A stretch of DNA of 64,000 bases from CAWJAP01 sp963834365 (lineage in GTDB: Bacteria > Acidobacteriota > Vicinamibacteria > Vicinamibacterales > Vicinamibacteraceae), in assembly GCA_963834365.1 (NCBI GenBank), contig CAWIBS010000032.1, positions 186,001-250,000 on the forward strand. The letters are read 5' to 3'. Within the stretch, counting starts at the first letter, position 1. The number at the start of each line of letters is the position of its first letter. Under the pieces are notes generated by a model. It saw nothing but the letters and a program-made list of their open reading frames with translations. It had not been told where the DNA came from and did no database searches. Position numbers and translations under genes: made by a program. Shown in pieces: positions 55,581 through 64,000 of the stretch.

Positions 55581-55585
55581 ACCCG

Positions 55586-55891
55586 TCACTTCGCGACTGC
55601 TGCGCGTTCCTCGAACTCCGAGAACGCCTGCAGGATCAACTTTCGCAGCGGCTCTTGTGACGTGGCATCCACAGCGGGGCGCAACAGAGCGAAGCTGCGC
55701 CGCTCGCCATTGACCGCGTACTGGCGCGCGGGGAAGGTGACGTTGCGCCCGGGCGCGCCACCCCGGCGCTCCCAGATGGCGAAGCCAATGAGCTTCAGCC
55801 CGGCGAGGACTCCGTCCTCGAATACGAGCTCGGCATCGGCGAGCTTGCCCGGAGGGGTGGCGGACTCGTTGGGAACGATTCTGACGACCAT
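55586..55891 (-). CDS. Conserved small protein of unknown function
   Basis: A 101-residue protein without signal peptide or membrane segment. It has a compact alternating pattern: DAELVFEDGVLAGLKLIGFAIWE, then NVTFPARQYAVNGERRSFALLRP, then a C-terminal helix (EPLRKLILQAFSEFEERA). The layout of two or three beta strands, a VTFPA motif and a terminal helix recalls SpoVG-like proteins, but the match is weak and I do not assign it. Its stop is 5 bases from the convergent GT-C gene. The 262 bases upstream, before acpS, hold nothing recognisable apart from GC-rich sequence. Confidence 0.65.
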   Translation of the reverse strand: MVVRIVPNESATPPGKLADAELVFEDGVLAGLKLIGFAIWERRGGAPGRNVTFPARQYAVNGERRSFALLRPAVDATSQEPLRKLILQAFSEFEERAAVAK

Positions 55892-56153
55892 CGATTGGCT
55901 CCCGGTCGATGCGTTCGAGATCTGTGGACGTCATCGAACGCGTGCATGATGCAGGGAGCCTTGCACGCCGCATGCCTGGATGGCGGCCGGGTCGCGGAGC
56001 TGCGCGAAGTCGTTGACACGCCAGGGGCGTTGCGTCCGCAGAGAAGTGGGGAGTCGCGGGGCGTGCCGGCAAGCCACACAGGATGACAACCGGCGTTGCT
56101 GTCGCCGCCCGGGCATCTGCCGCGGGTGATCGGAACACAAACGCGCCGCGTCG

Positions 56154-56537
56154 TCAGTCGGCGACCAGAATCACGTGTGCGATCGCCAGATCCGCCGTGT
56201 GTGTCAGCGTGAGCAGTGCCCGGTGACCGCCGAGACGCGCCAGATGACGGGCCGCGGCGCCGTGAAACTGCAGTTGCGGGGGGCCTCCGTGCCGGACCAC
56301 CTCGAGATCGCGCCAGGTCACACCGCGCGAGAGACCCGTTCCGATGGCTTTCATGCCGGCCTCTTTGGCGGCGAATCGCGCCGCGTACAAAGCCGCGGCG
56401 CCCTTGTGGCGGGCCTCGCAATAGGCGATCTCGCCAGCCGTGTACACTCGGTGCCGGAAGCGGTCGCCATAGCGGGCGAGCACGGCTGCAACCCGTGGCA
56501 CCTCCGTGGCATCGAGACCGAGCCCGACGATCGTCAT
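56154..56537 (-). CDS. acpS: Holo-[acyl-carrier-protein] synthase AcpS
   Basis: A 127-residue protein, the normal AcpS size. IVGLGLDATEVPRVAAVL is the first motif with the Mg-binding Asp. TAGEIAYCEAR follows, and ARFAAKEAGMKAIGTGL is the second motif with the catalytic Glu and Lys. LLTLTHTADLAIAHVIL ends the fold. It moves phosphopantetheine from CoA to acyl carrier protein in the cytoplasm. The start is ATG 56537, preceded by a good site (GGGAGG). That ATG overlaps the putative start of the divergent pgeF gene, so the two promoters must lie inside each other's reading frames or the pgeF start is further down. Confidence 0.92.
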   Translation of the reverse strand: MTIVGLGLDATEVPRVAAVLARYGDRFRHRVYTAGEIAYCEARHKGAAALYAARFAAKEAGMKAIGTGLSRGVTWRDLEVVRHGGPPQLQFHGAAARHLARLGGHRALLTLTHTADLAIAHVILVAD

Positions 56538-57318
56538 GCAGCCTCCCACTTCCAACCCTGTCCCGCCCGAGCCTAGCGGCAGCTTCCGATGGGTGCAAGC
56601 CCCGTGGGGGCTGGTCCTCGAATCGATCGCCCTGTCAGCCGTCGCTCCACATTTCTTCACGGCACGGACATCGCCGGTCAACGACGCCAACGGTGCCACC
56701 AACTGGACGGAGATTGCCTCCACCATTGGCGTCTCGCCCGATCACCTGTGGCGCTTCAACCAGGTACATGGCCGCGACGTCGAGCGGATACCCCCCGGCC
56801 GCGTGCAGGAGGGTCCGGCGCCTCGTGCGGATGCCGGCGTGACGGGCCGCCGAGACGTGGCGCTGCTGGTGAAAGTTGCCGACTGCGTCCCGATTCTGCT
56901 GGCCGATCGCGAGGGGCGTGGCGTCGCGGCGGTGCATGCTGGTTGGCGCGGGGCGGCGGCGGGCATCGTCGAACATGCCGTGCGCGCCCTGGTGGCCGAA
57001 ACGGACGGCGCGCCGTCAGGGCTCGTGGCCGCCATCGGACCGTCGATTGGCGCGTGCTGCTATGAAGTCGGCGGAGAGGTCCGGGACGCCTTCATGTCGG
57101 CATCGACGTCGGCCGGCGCGTTCTTCGCCCCGCGAGACGGGAAGTGGCGGCTGGACCTCTGGCAGGCCGTGGCGTCGCAGCTCGTGTCCGCCGGCGTGAG
57201 AGCCGAGGACGTCCACGTGGCGGAACTCTGCACGGCCACGCACCTCGACTGGTTCTTTTCCTACAGGAAAGAAGGAACGCGCGCCGGCCGGTTGCTCGGC
57301 GTGATACGCAGGCGCTGA
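56536..57318 (+). CDS. pgeF: Multicopper polyphenol oxidase-fold protein PgeF/YfiH (peptidoglycan editing factor)
   Basis: About 260 residues. The metal-site residues are in NQVHGRDVERI (His), VKVADCVPILLAD (Cys) and VAAVHAGWRGAAAGIVEHA (His), the full DUF152/laccase-domain set. AIGPSIGACCYEVGGEV and CTATHLDWFFSYRKEGTRAGR are also typical. PgeF homologues clear wrongly built UDP-MurNAc-L-Ser intermediates or act as purine nucleoside phosphorylases, fitting a cell-wall neighbourhood. The start is uncertain: ATG 56536 overlaps acpS head to head, and a GTG near 56592 would still include the whole domain. Confidence 0.88.
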   Translation: MQPPTSNPVPPEPSGSFRWVQAPWGLVLESIALSAVAPHFFTARTSPVNDANGATNWTEIASTIGVSPDHLWRFNQVHGRDVERIPPGRVQEGPAPRADAGVTGRRDVALLVKVADCVPILLADREGRGVAAVHAGWRGAAAGIVEHAVRALVAETDGAPSGLVAAIGPSIGACCYEVGGEVRDAFMSASTSAGAFFAPRDGKWRLDLWQAVASQLVSAGVRAEDVHVAELCTATHLDWFFSYRKEGTRAGRLLGVIRRR

Positions 57319-57376
57319 GCCGCGCCATTCTGCCGCCCGGACCGGACTGGCCGGGGATTCGCTCTCGCGACGGTCG

Positions 57377-58105
57377 TCAGGAAGGCGGCGCCGGTGGTGG
57401 TGCCGGCGGCACGAAGAGGATCCGAGAGCAGCTTTCGCATTGGAAGACGCGCTCGCTGCGGCGGATTTCGATGACGTTCTGCGGTCGGAGCCGGACATGG
57501 CAGGCGCTGCAGTGGCCGTCGCGGACTTCGACGACCGCGGTGCCGCGTCGCGTCGCGGCGACGATGGCGTAGAGCGCGACCAAATCGGGAGCCGTGCGTT
57601 TCACGAGGTCCTGGCGGCTGCTGACCAGTGCCTCCAGCTCCACGTCGATTCTCGCGCGCTCGTGGTCCAGCGTCGTCCGATCGGCGGCGATGGTCCGCTC
57701 TTCATCGGCGAGCGCCTGTTGGCCGGCGGACACGGCGGCGGACTGGTCGTCAGCCTGGACGAGGAGCTCGAGAATCTGATCTTCGAAGCCGCGCACTCCG
57801 TCCTGCGCCATCGCGATCTCGTGCTGGATGGCCAGGTACTCCTTGTTGGTCTTGACCTCCATCAACTGGTCCTTGAACTTCGTCAGACGTCCTTGCACGA
57901 CGGCCAGTTCTTTCTCGAGCGTTCGACGGGCGTTCTGATTGTCCGCGAGTGCCTGCCGCGCCGTGTCGAGCGCCAGTCGCCGCTCGGCGAGCCGCGACTC
58001 GAAAGCAGTGAGTCGCCCGGGCAGGTCGCTGACCCACTTCCTGCGCTGATCGGTCTCGGTGTCGAGGTGCTGAAGGTCGATCAGGTGCTGAAGGTCAGCG
58101 AGCAT
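57377..58105 (-). CDS. Coiled-coil protein with C-terminal C4 zinc ribbon (CT398/YbgI-like)
   Basis: A 242-residue protein. Residues 1-170 are one long coiled coil (LQHLIDLQHLDTETDQRRKW ... TKFKDQLMEVKTNKEYLAIQHEI). A C-terminal zinc ribbon follows with two cysteine pairs, CSACHVRLRP and CESCSRIL. The Pro-rich end (PPAPPPAPPS) is disordered. The KTNKEYLAIQHEI segment is a hallmark of this widely conserved family, which is structurally known (CT398) and of unclear role, possibly linked to sigma54 or flagellar regulation in some species. The start is ATG 58105, just downstream of a heptamer array on the minus strand. Confidence 0.82.
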   Translation of the reverse strand: MLADLQHLIDLQHLDTETDQRRKWVSDLPGRLTAFESRLAERRLALDTARQALADNQNARRTLEKELAVVQGRLTKFKDQLMEVKTNKEYLAIQHEIAMAQDGVRGFEDQILELLVQADDQSAAVSAGQQALADEERTIAADRTTLDHERARIDVELEALVSSRQDLVKRTAPDLVALYAIVAATRRGTAVVEVRDGHCSACHVRLRPQNVIEIRRSERVFQCESCSRILFVPPAPPPAPPS

Positions 58106-58125
58106 TAGCAGGATGCGGGAGGTGC

Positions 58126-58160
58126 AAGGTGGAAGGGGGAAGAGCGAAGGAGGAAGACGC
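58126..58160. repeat. Heptamer array upstream of the zinc-ribbon gene
   Basis: Five consecutive 7-base units: AAGGTGG, AAGGGGG, AAGAGCG, AAGGAGG, AAGACGC. On the minus strand they lie about 20 bases before the zinc-ribbon gene start. Confidence 0.7.
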
Positions 58161-58161
58161 C

Positions 58162-58346
58162 GACGACGTCGGCGCCAGTGACCCAGAGCCTGGTGAGCCA
58201 CCAACGACCGAGCATAGAGAGGGGGTTGGTGGGCCCACCAGGATTCGTTACTGTGGGACCGACGACGTCGGCACCACTGACCCAGAGCCTGGTGAGCCAC
58301 CAACGACCGAGCACAGAGAGGGAGTTGGTGGGCCCACCAGGATTCG
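58162..58346. repeat. Two tandem copies of an 86-bp unit containing the tRNA 3' end
   Basis: Bases 58162-58247 and 58261-58346 match with only four mismatches in 86 bases, at a 99-base offset. The second copy includes the 3' end of the tRNA gene. The first copy therefore carries a detached 22-base tRNA 3' fragment, including CCA and the 3' side of the T-stem, plus 64 bases of downstream flank. Confidence 0.88.
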
Positions 58347-58401
58347 AACCTGGGACTGGCCGGTTATGAGCCGGCGGCTCTAACCGCTGAGCTATGGGCC
58401 C
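58326..58401 (-). tRNA. tRNA with CAT anticodon, probably tRNA-Ile2 (or elongator tRNA-Met)
   Basis: A full 76-base cloverleaf on the minus strand with encoded CCA (58326-58328). The acceptor stem pairs GGGCCCA with TGGGCCC; the anticodon stem GCCGG/CCGGC holds the loop CTCATAA with anticodon CAT; the T-arm is CCAGG-TTCGAAT-CCTGG. The compact D-loop (AGCGGTTAGA) resembles tRNA-Ile2, whose C34 is changed to lysidine, more than elongator tRNA-Met. I cannot settle this by eye. It lies between the zinc-ribbon gene and rpoD. Confidence 0.93.
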
Positions 58402-58409
58402 GTGTTTAC

Positions 58410-59047
58410 TGGTGCCGTCCGCCCTCAGCGGACGGCACGGCAGCCCGTTCAACCTCGCTGCCGTGCAGCCGGCCCTGGGCGGGCCGGCTGGCAGCTCGGT
58501 GGGCTGCGCTTCCTTGGTGTCGGCCGCCCTCAGCGGACGGCACGCGCAGCGCATCGAACCCTCACGGCGATTCGGCGGCACTGGGAGCGCCGCCGGCCGC
58601 TCGGGGGCTGCGCTTGTCTGGCGGCGACCGCCCTCAGCGGCCGCCGCGGCAGCCCGTTGAGCCTCGCTGCTGTGCAGCCGGCCCTGAGCGGGCCGGCTGG
58701 CAGCTCGGCGGGCTGCGCTTCTGGTGCCGTCCCTTCCGATTGCGCGGGGCTTCGACATCATCGCCCCGCCCTTACGTGCGCGACCGGGAGTCGCAGCTGG
58801 CGAGCTGCCAGCCGGCCCGGACAGGGCCGGCTGCATAGCAGCGAGCCTCTGAAGCTGTGCGCGACGGCGGCTGAGGGCCGCCGTCGCCAGAAGATGCGCC
58901 GTCCGCTCCTCGCGGGCGCCACGCGACTGCAGCTGGGAGCCGAGCCCGCCCAGGGCCGGCTGCATAGCAGCGAGCCTCTGAAGCTGCGCGCGACGGCGGC
59001 TGAGCGCCGCCGTCGCCAAGAGAAGCTGAGGGCCGCCGTCGCCAGAG
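58410..59047. repeat. Array of six palindromic modules in two orientations (BIME-like)
   Basis: A module of about 100 bases occurs as copies at 58410-58512, 58515-58615 (diverged middle) and 58619-58721 in one orientation, then 58793-58893, about 58928-59024 and a fragment 59026-59047 in the other. Each full copy has two strong hairpins. In the first copy these are TGCCGTCCGC / GCGGACGGCA (58413-58437, 5-base loop) and AGCCGGCCC / GGGCCGGCT (58467-58489, 5-base loop). The array fills the whole 648-base spacer between the tRNA and the rpoD stop and contains no credible gene. The last fragment begins 3 bases past the rpoD stop and may terminate it. Confidence 0.85.
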
Positions 59048-59049
59048 GG

Positions 59050-60754
<1,705 letters not shown>

Positions 60755-60882
60755 CGTGCGCTCCTCCGTGGCCTGCCAGCCAGAACTACGCCGGCCCGCA
60801 TGCCTAGTTACCTTACGATTGATGCCCCGACTCTCGATCGTGCCACGGCGCGTCCCGCCCGGACCTCGCCGGTGTTCCGCCG

Positions 60883-62668
60883 TCATTCCGAGTGCGCCGC
60901 CCGGGCCTCCCGCATCTTGCGGGCCAGGAGCTCGTCGAGCTCGGCGTCGCCGACCGTCGGCCCCTGTTCCAGCAGGGAATCGATTTGGCGCTGCAGGTCC
61001 AGCCCGCTCGCGCTCGAGCCGCTTCCGCTTCGAGCGCCCGGACGCAGTCGAAGGCGGGCGCCGGCTTCGGCGTCCGCGCGGCAAATCCCGTCACGCACCG
61101 CCACGTCCTCTTCGGTTAGACGCTCGAGAAGCGCCGGCTGGAAGCTGCCTGCGGGTCGACGCCTGGCCAGGTCGCGCGCCGGCGCGAGCAGCCGGCCCGC
61201 AGGCCAGTCCCATCAGGTCGTCCGGCTCGAGCTCGCGTCAGCGCCGCGACCAGCCTCGCCGGGATTCGCCACCAGCTGCGCCAGCAGATCCCGTTCCGCT
61301 GGCGTCGACCTCGCTCGAGCCCGGCCGCCGACGCCGCTCGCGGAAGCCGGGCTTGCGCGCCACCGCGGCCTTGCGAATCTCCTGCCGGACCACGTCTTCG
61401 CGACACCCCGGCGCGATGCGCGAGCCGGTCCGCGAACTGGTCGCGGCGCGGCGCGCTCGGGATCTGCGCGGCGACGGCCAGCATGGCGTTCAGGAACTCA
61501 AGCGCGCCGCCCGGCGATGCCGAGATCGTGCTGCGCCGCCGCGCGATCGAGCAGGAAATCCAGATACGGGCGCGCCTGATCCACGATCGCCTGATACGCG
61601 GCGCCACCCTGGTCGCCTGCACGAAGACGTCCGGGATCCTGCCCCGTCGGAAGCAGGCCACCTGCACCTGAAATCCCTCGCGCACCAGCAGGTCGCACGA
61701 CTGGACCGCCGCGCCCTGGCCGGCCGCGTCGGGGTCGAAGCTGAGCACCGCCTTCGACGTGAACCGCCGCAGCATCTGCACCTGCGGCTGCGTCAGCGCC
61801 GTCCCGCACGTCGCCACCACCGTGGTCGATGCCCGCCTGCGACGCCTGCGCGAAGTCGAAATACCCCTCCACCAGCACGACGCTGCCCGGCCTTGCCGGA
61901 TGTCGGCCTTGGTCACGTTCAGCCCGTACAGCGTCCGGCCCTTGGTATAGATCGGCGTTTCGGGGCTGTTCAGGTACTTCGGCTGCTGATCGGCCTCCAT
62001 CGCCCGCCCGCCGAAGGCGATAATCGACCCGCCCTCCCGGCAGATCGGGATCATCAGCCGGTTCCAGAACCGATCGAAGCAGACCGCCCTCGCGCTGCAT
62101 CGCCAGCCCGCTCGTCACCGCCATGGCCGGCGGCAAAACCTTGCTGCCGCAGGTGCGAGAGCAGCGACGTCCCGCCCCGGCGGCGCGAAGCCGAACCGAG
62201 CCGATCGATCGTCTCCGGCGCGTCACCCCGCGCGCGTCCAGCAGCTCCGCGGCCGCGGCCGCCCGGCCTGACCCTCCAGCCCGCCGCGATAGAAGTCCGC
62301 CGCGACCTCGTGCATCTTCAGCAGCGCCTCGCGCTCGGCGTCGGCTGCCGCGTCGCGCTTCGCGTCCGTCGAGCTCGGGCAGCGCCAGCCCGAACTTCTG
62401 CGCCAGCAGCCGCACCGCCTCGGGAAAGCTCACGCTCTCCTGCAGCTCGACGAACTTGAAGACGTTGCCGCCGACGCCGCAGCCGAAGCAGTGGAAAAAC
62501 CCCTGCTCGCGATTGACGCTGAACGACGGCGTCTTTTCGCTGTGAAACGGACACAGCCCCTTGTAGCGTGTTGCCGACCCGCCGCAGCGACACATACTCC
62601 TGCACGACCTGCACGATGTCGGCCTGCAGCCGGAGGTCGTCGATGAAGGACTGGGGAAACAACGCCAT
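60883..62668 (-). CDS. dnaG: DNA primase DnaG, many frameshifts
   Basis: About 590 residues over several frames. MALFPQSFIDDLRLQADIVQVVQEYVSLRR is the standard N-terminus. The CHC2 zinc motif is GLCPFHSEKTPSFSVN with GFFHCFGCGVGGNVFKFV. The Toprim-type core shows IIAFGGRAMEADQQPKYLNSPETPIYTKGRTLYGL, a damaged EGYFD motif and LSFDPDAAGQGAA. The C-terminus ends LLEQGPTVGDAELDELLARKMREARAAHSE at 60883. A break near 62565 is healed by deleting one G; at least seven more follow. DnaG makes RNA primers at the fork. It lies 128 bases upstream of rpoD. Confidence 0.92.
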
Positions 62669-62673
62669 GACAG

Positions 62674-62712
62674 TTCGAGGGCTCAGGGCTTCGGGCTCAG
62701 GGGACTCATGGC
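62674..62712. repeat. GGCTCAG-type repeat in the dnaG/mutS2 spacer
   Basis: The 45-base gap between the mutS2 stop and dnaG start is made of GGGCTCA, GGGCTTC and GGGCTCA words followed by GGACTCA. It is the same subfamily as the array at 13052, about 49 kb away. Confidence 0.65.
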
Positions 62713-62713
62713 A

Positions 62714-64000
62714 TCACTCCTTCAACTCCACCACCGTGACCCCGCCGCCGCCCTGCTTGGCGCGCGAGCGCTGCATGCGCGCGACGAGCGGGTGATCGCT
62801 GAGGAACTCGCCAGCGCCCGCCGCAGCTGTCCGGTCCCATGCCCGTGGATCACGCGAACCTCGCCGCAGCTCGCGCGATGAGCGCCTGATCGAGGAACTT
62901 GTCGGCGCGTTCGATCGCTTCGGCACGGTGCAGCCGACCACGTTCAGATCCGATGCCGCCGTCGGCCTCGCGCGCACGCGCTGACGTGCACCGTGACCCG
63001 CGGCGCGCGCCGAAGCGCGCCGGCCGCGTCGCGAGCACGCGCAGCTCGTCGATCGCACGCGCATGCGCTTGCCGTTGACGCTCGACCTCGGCCGTCCGAT
63101 CGTGCACGGTCTGGACGAGCCCTCGAGCCCGAGCGGCAGCACCACGCGCATGCCCGGCGCGATCGGTCCGGCGTCGGCGGCCGACCGCTGCCCGGCCGCG
63201 GCCAGTCGGCGGCTGGCTCCGTCGCTGCCGCGCGCATCGGTTCGGCGACGCGCTCGAGCGCGGCCCGGGCATCGGCGCTGGAGCCCGCCTGTCTCGCCGG
63301 TCGACAGCGCGCGCGGCGCGCCGCCAGCGCGCGACGCGCCGGTGCGCCCGGCCGCGGCGCGCAGCCTGCGCCCGCCGCGCCGCTTCGTCCGCCAACGCCG
63401 CCGCCTTGTGTCGGACCTCGTCGACCACGCGTCGATCGCGCGGCGCGCCTCGCGCATCCGCTCCTGCAGCGCGTCTTCCAGCTTCCGGCGGAACTGCGCC
63501 TCGCGCTGGCGCAGCGGCTCCTCACGCAGGCGGACTTGCGCGTCGAGCCCGCCAGCTGCGTCGCGCTCGTGCGACCACCAGGCGCCGCTCGTGTCGAGCG
63601 CGTGCAGATCGCGGTCGATCTTCGCGAGGTGCTCGGCGAGCTGCGCTTCGCTCGTCGGTGCGGAAGCCGCGCGCGGCCTCGACGATCGACGGGCGGCAGA
63701 CCAAGCCGCGCGGCCATCTCGAGCGCCAGGCTCGACCCGGGCGATCCGTAGATCAGCCGATACGTCGGCGCGAAGGTCTCCGGATGGAACCCGAACGCCG
63801 CCGCCACCACCTCCGGCGTCGTCGACGCGTACGACTTCAGCGCGTCGTAGTGCGTCGTCGCGATCACGATCGCGCCGCGCTGGCGGAAGTGATCGATCAT
63901 CGCCATGCCGAGCGCGCCGCCCTCGAGCGGATCGGTGCCGGCGCCGACTTCGTCGAGCAGCACGAGCGCCGGCGGGCGCGAGCGCACGATCCATCGCCGC
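62714..64000 (-). CDS. mutS2: Endonuclease MutS2, 5' part off window, many frameshifts
   Basis: The C-terminal part of MutS2. The Walker B and following switch are intact near the window edge: ALVLLDEVGAGTDPLEGGALGMAMIDHFRQRGAIVIATTHYDALKSYA. GFHPETFAPTYRLIYGSPGSSLALEMAARLGLPP follows. A long coiled coil with broken frames fills 63,000-63,700. The Smr endonuclease domain ends the protein, with VRVIHGHGTGQLRRAL and then FLSDHPLVARMQRSRAKQGGGGVTVVELKE at the stop. One base appears to be missing near 62,805, unlike the extra-base errors elsewhere. MutS2 acts in recombination control or ribosome rescue. Confidence 0.9.
   Translation of the reverse strand, partial: AAMDRALAPAGARAARRSRRRHRSARGRRARHGDDRSLPPARRDRDRDDALRRAEVVRVDDAGGGGGGVRVPSGDLRADVSADLRIARVEPGARDGRAAWSAARRSSRPRAASAPTSEAQLAEHLAKIDRDLHALDTSGAWWSHERDAAGGLDAQVRLREEPLRQREAQFRRKLEDALQERMREARRAIDAWSTRSDTRRRRWRTKRRGGRRLRAAAGRTGASRAGGAPRALSTGETGGLQRRCPGRARARRRTDARGSDGASRRLAAAGQRSAADAGPIAPGMRVVLPLGLEGSSRPCTIGRPRSSVNGKRMRVRSTSCACSRRGRRASARAAGHGARQRVRARPTAASDLNVVGCTVPKRSNAPTSSSIRRSSRELRRGSRDPRAWDRTAAAGAGEFLSDHPLVARMQRSRAKQGGGGVTVVELKE

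Overview
The window is GC-rich (by eye about two thirds G+C) and gene-dense. It looks like a chromosomal segment of an Acidobacteriota bacterium, probably class Vicinamibacteria. That assignment rests on the gene set and style: an mraZ-to-ftsZ cluster with meso-DAP-type MurE, many GT-C membrane glycosyltransferases, a secreted protein with repeated WFLAEG-type domains, and in-gene palindromes encoding GLKPGAT/APGFSPAS-type peptides. It is an inference, not a search result.

Layout. 1-20,890 (minus strand): a surface-glycan and envelope block with two radical SAM proteins, GT-C glycosyltransferases, a Wzx-like flippase, methyltransferase, a secretin/TonB short N-terminal (STN) domain protein, a spermidine-synthase-like membrane protein, a HEAT-repeat protein, a large secreted repeat protein, a sugar-nucleotide epimerase, a GT-B capsule-type transferase and a heptosyltransferase-like GT9. 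21,004-23,522 (plus): an SGNH hydrolase and MBOAT acyltransferase pair, probably for polysaccharide O-acetylation. 23,571-33,340 (mostly minus): a second glycan block with DegT/DnrJ aminotransferase, epimerase, several GT2 and GT4 enzymes, a DPM1-like transferase, a GT-C enzyme and a coiled-coil protein. 33,340-34,429: a YchF-like ATPase. 34,535-51,839 (plus): the division and cell-wall (dcw) cluster mraZ-rsmH-ftsL-ftsI-murE-murF-mraY-murD-ftsW-murG-murC-ftsQ-ftsA-ftsZ, preceded by a good sigma70-type promoter and a three-copy putative MraZ operator. murB and ddl are absent from the usual murC-ftsQ interval. 52,124-58,105: a B12-type radical SAM protein, a GT-C protein, a small unknown protein, acpS, pgeF and a zinc-ribbon coiled-coil protein. 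58,162-59,047: a tRNA with CAT anticodon, a tandem partial copy of its 3' end, and a dense array of inverted palindromic elements. 59,050-64,000 (minus): rpoD, dnaG and the 3' part of mutS2.

Two things dominate the non-coding sequence. First, at least eleven spacers are filled by degenerate tandem repeats with a 7-bp period (words such as CAACGAC, CGAAGAC, CAGCTAC, GAAGGAC, GGCTCAG), including three of the four real gaps inside the dcw cluster. Second, palindromic elements occur both between genes and in frame inside membrane-protein linkers.

Quality caution. Many genuine genes are broken by single-base frameshifts. All 17 that I resolved between 1 and 58 kb are repaired by deleting one base, including breaks in the essential murE and murG, so I read them as insertion-type sequencing errors. 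From 59 kb to the end the density of breaks rises sharply. Such genes are reported below as single loci with approximate break positions.
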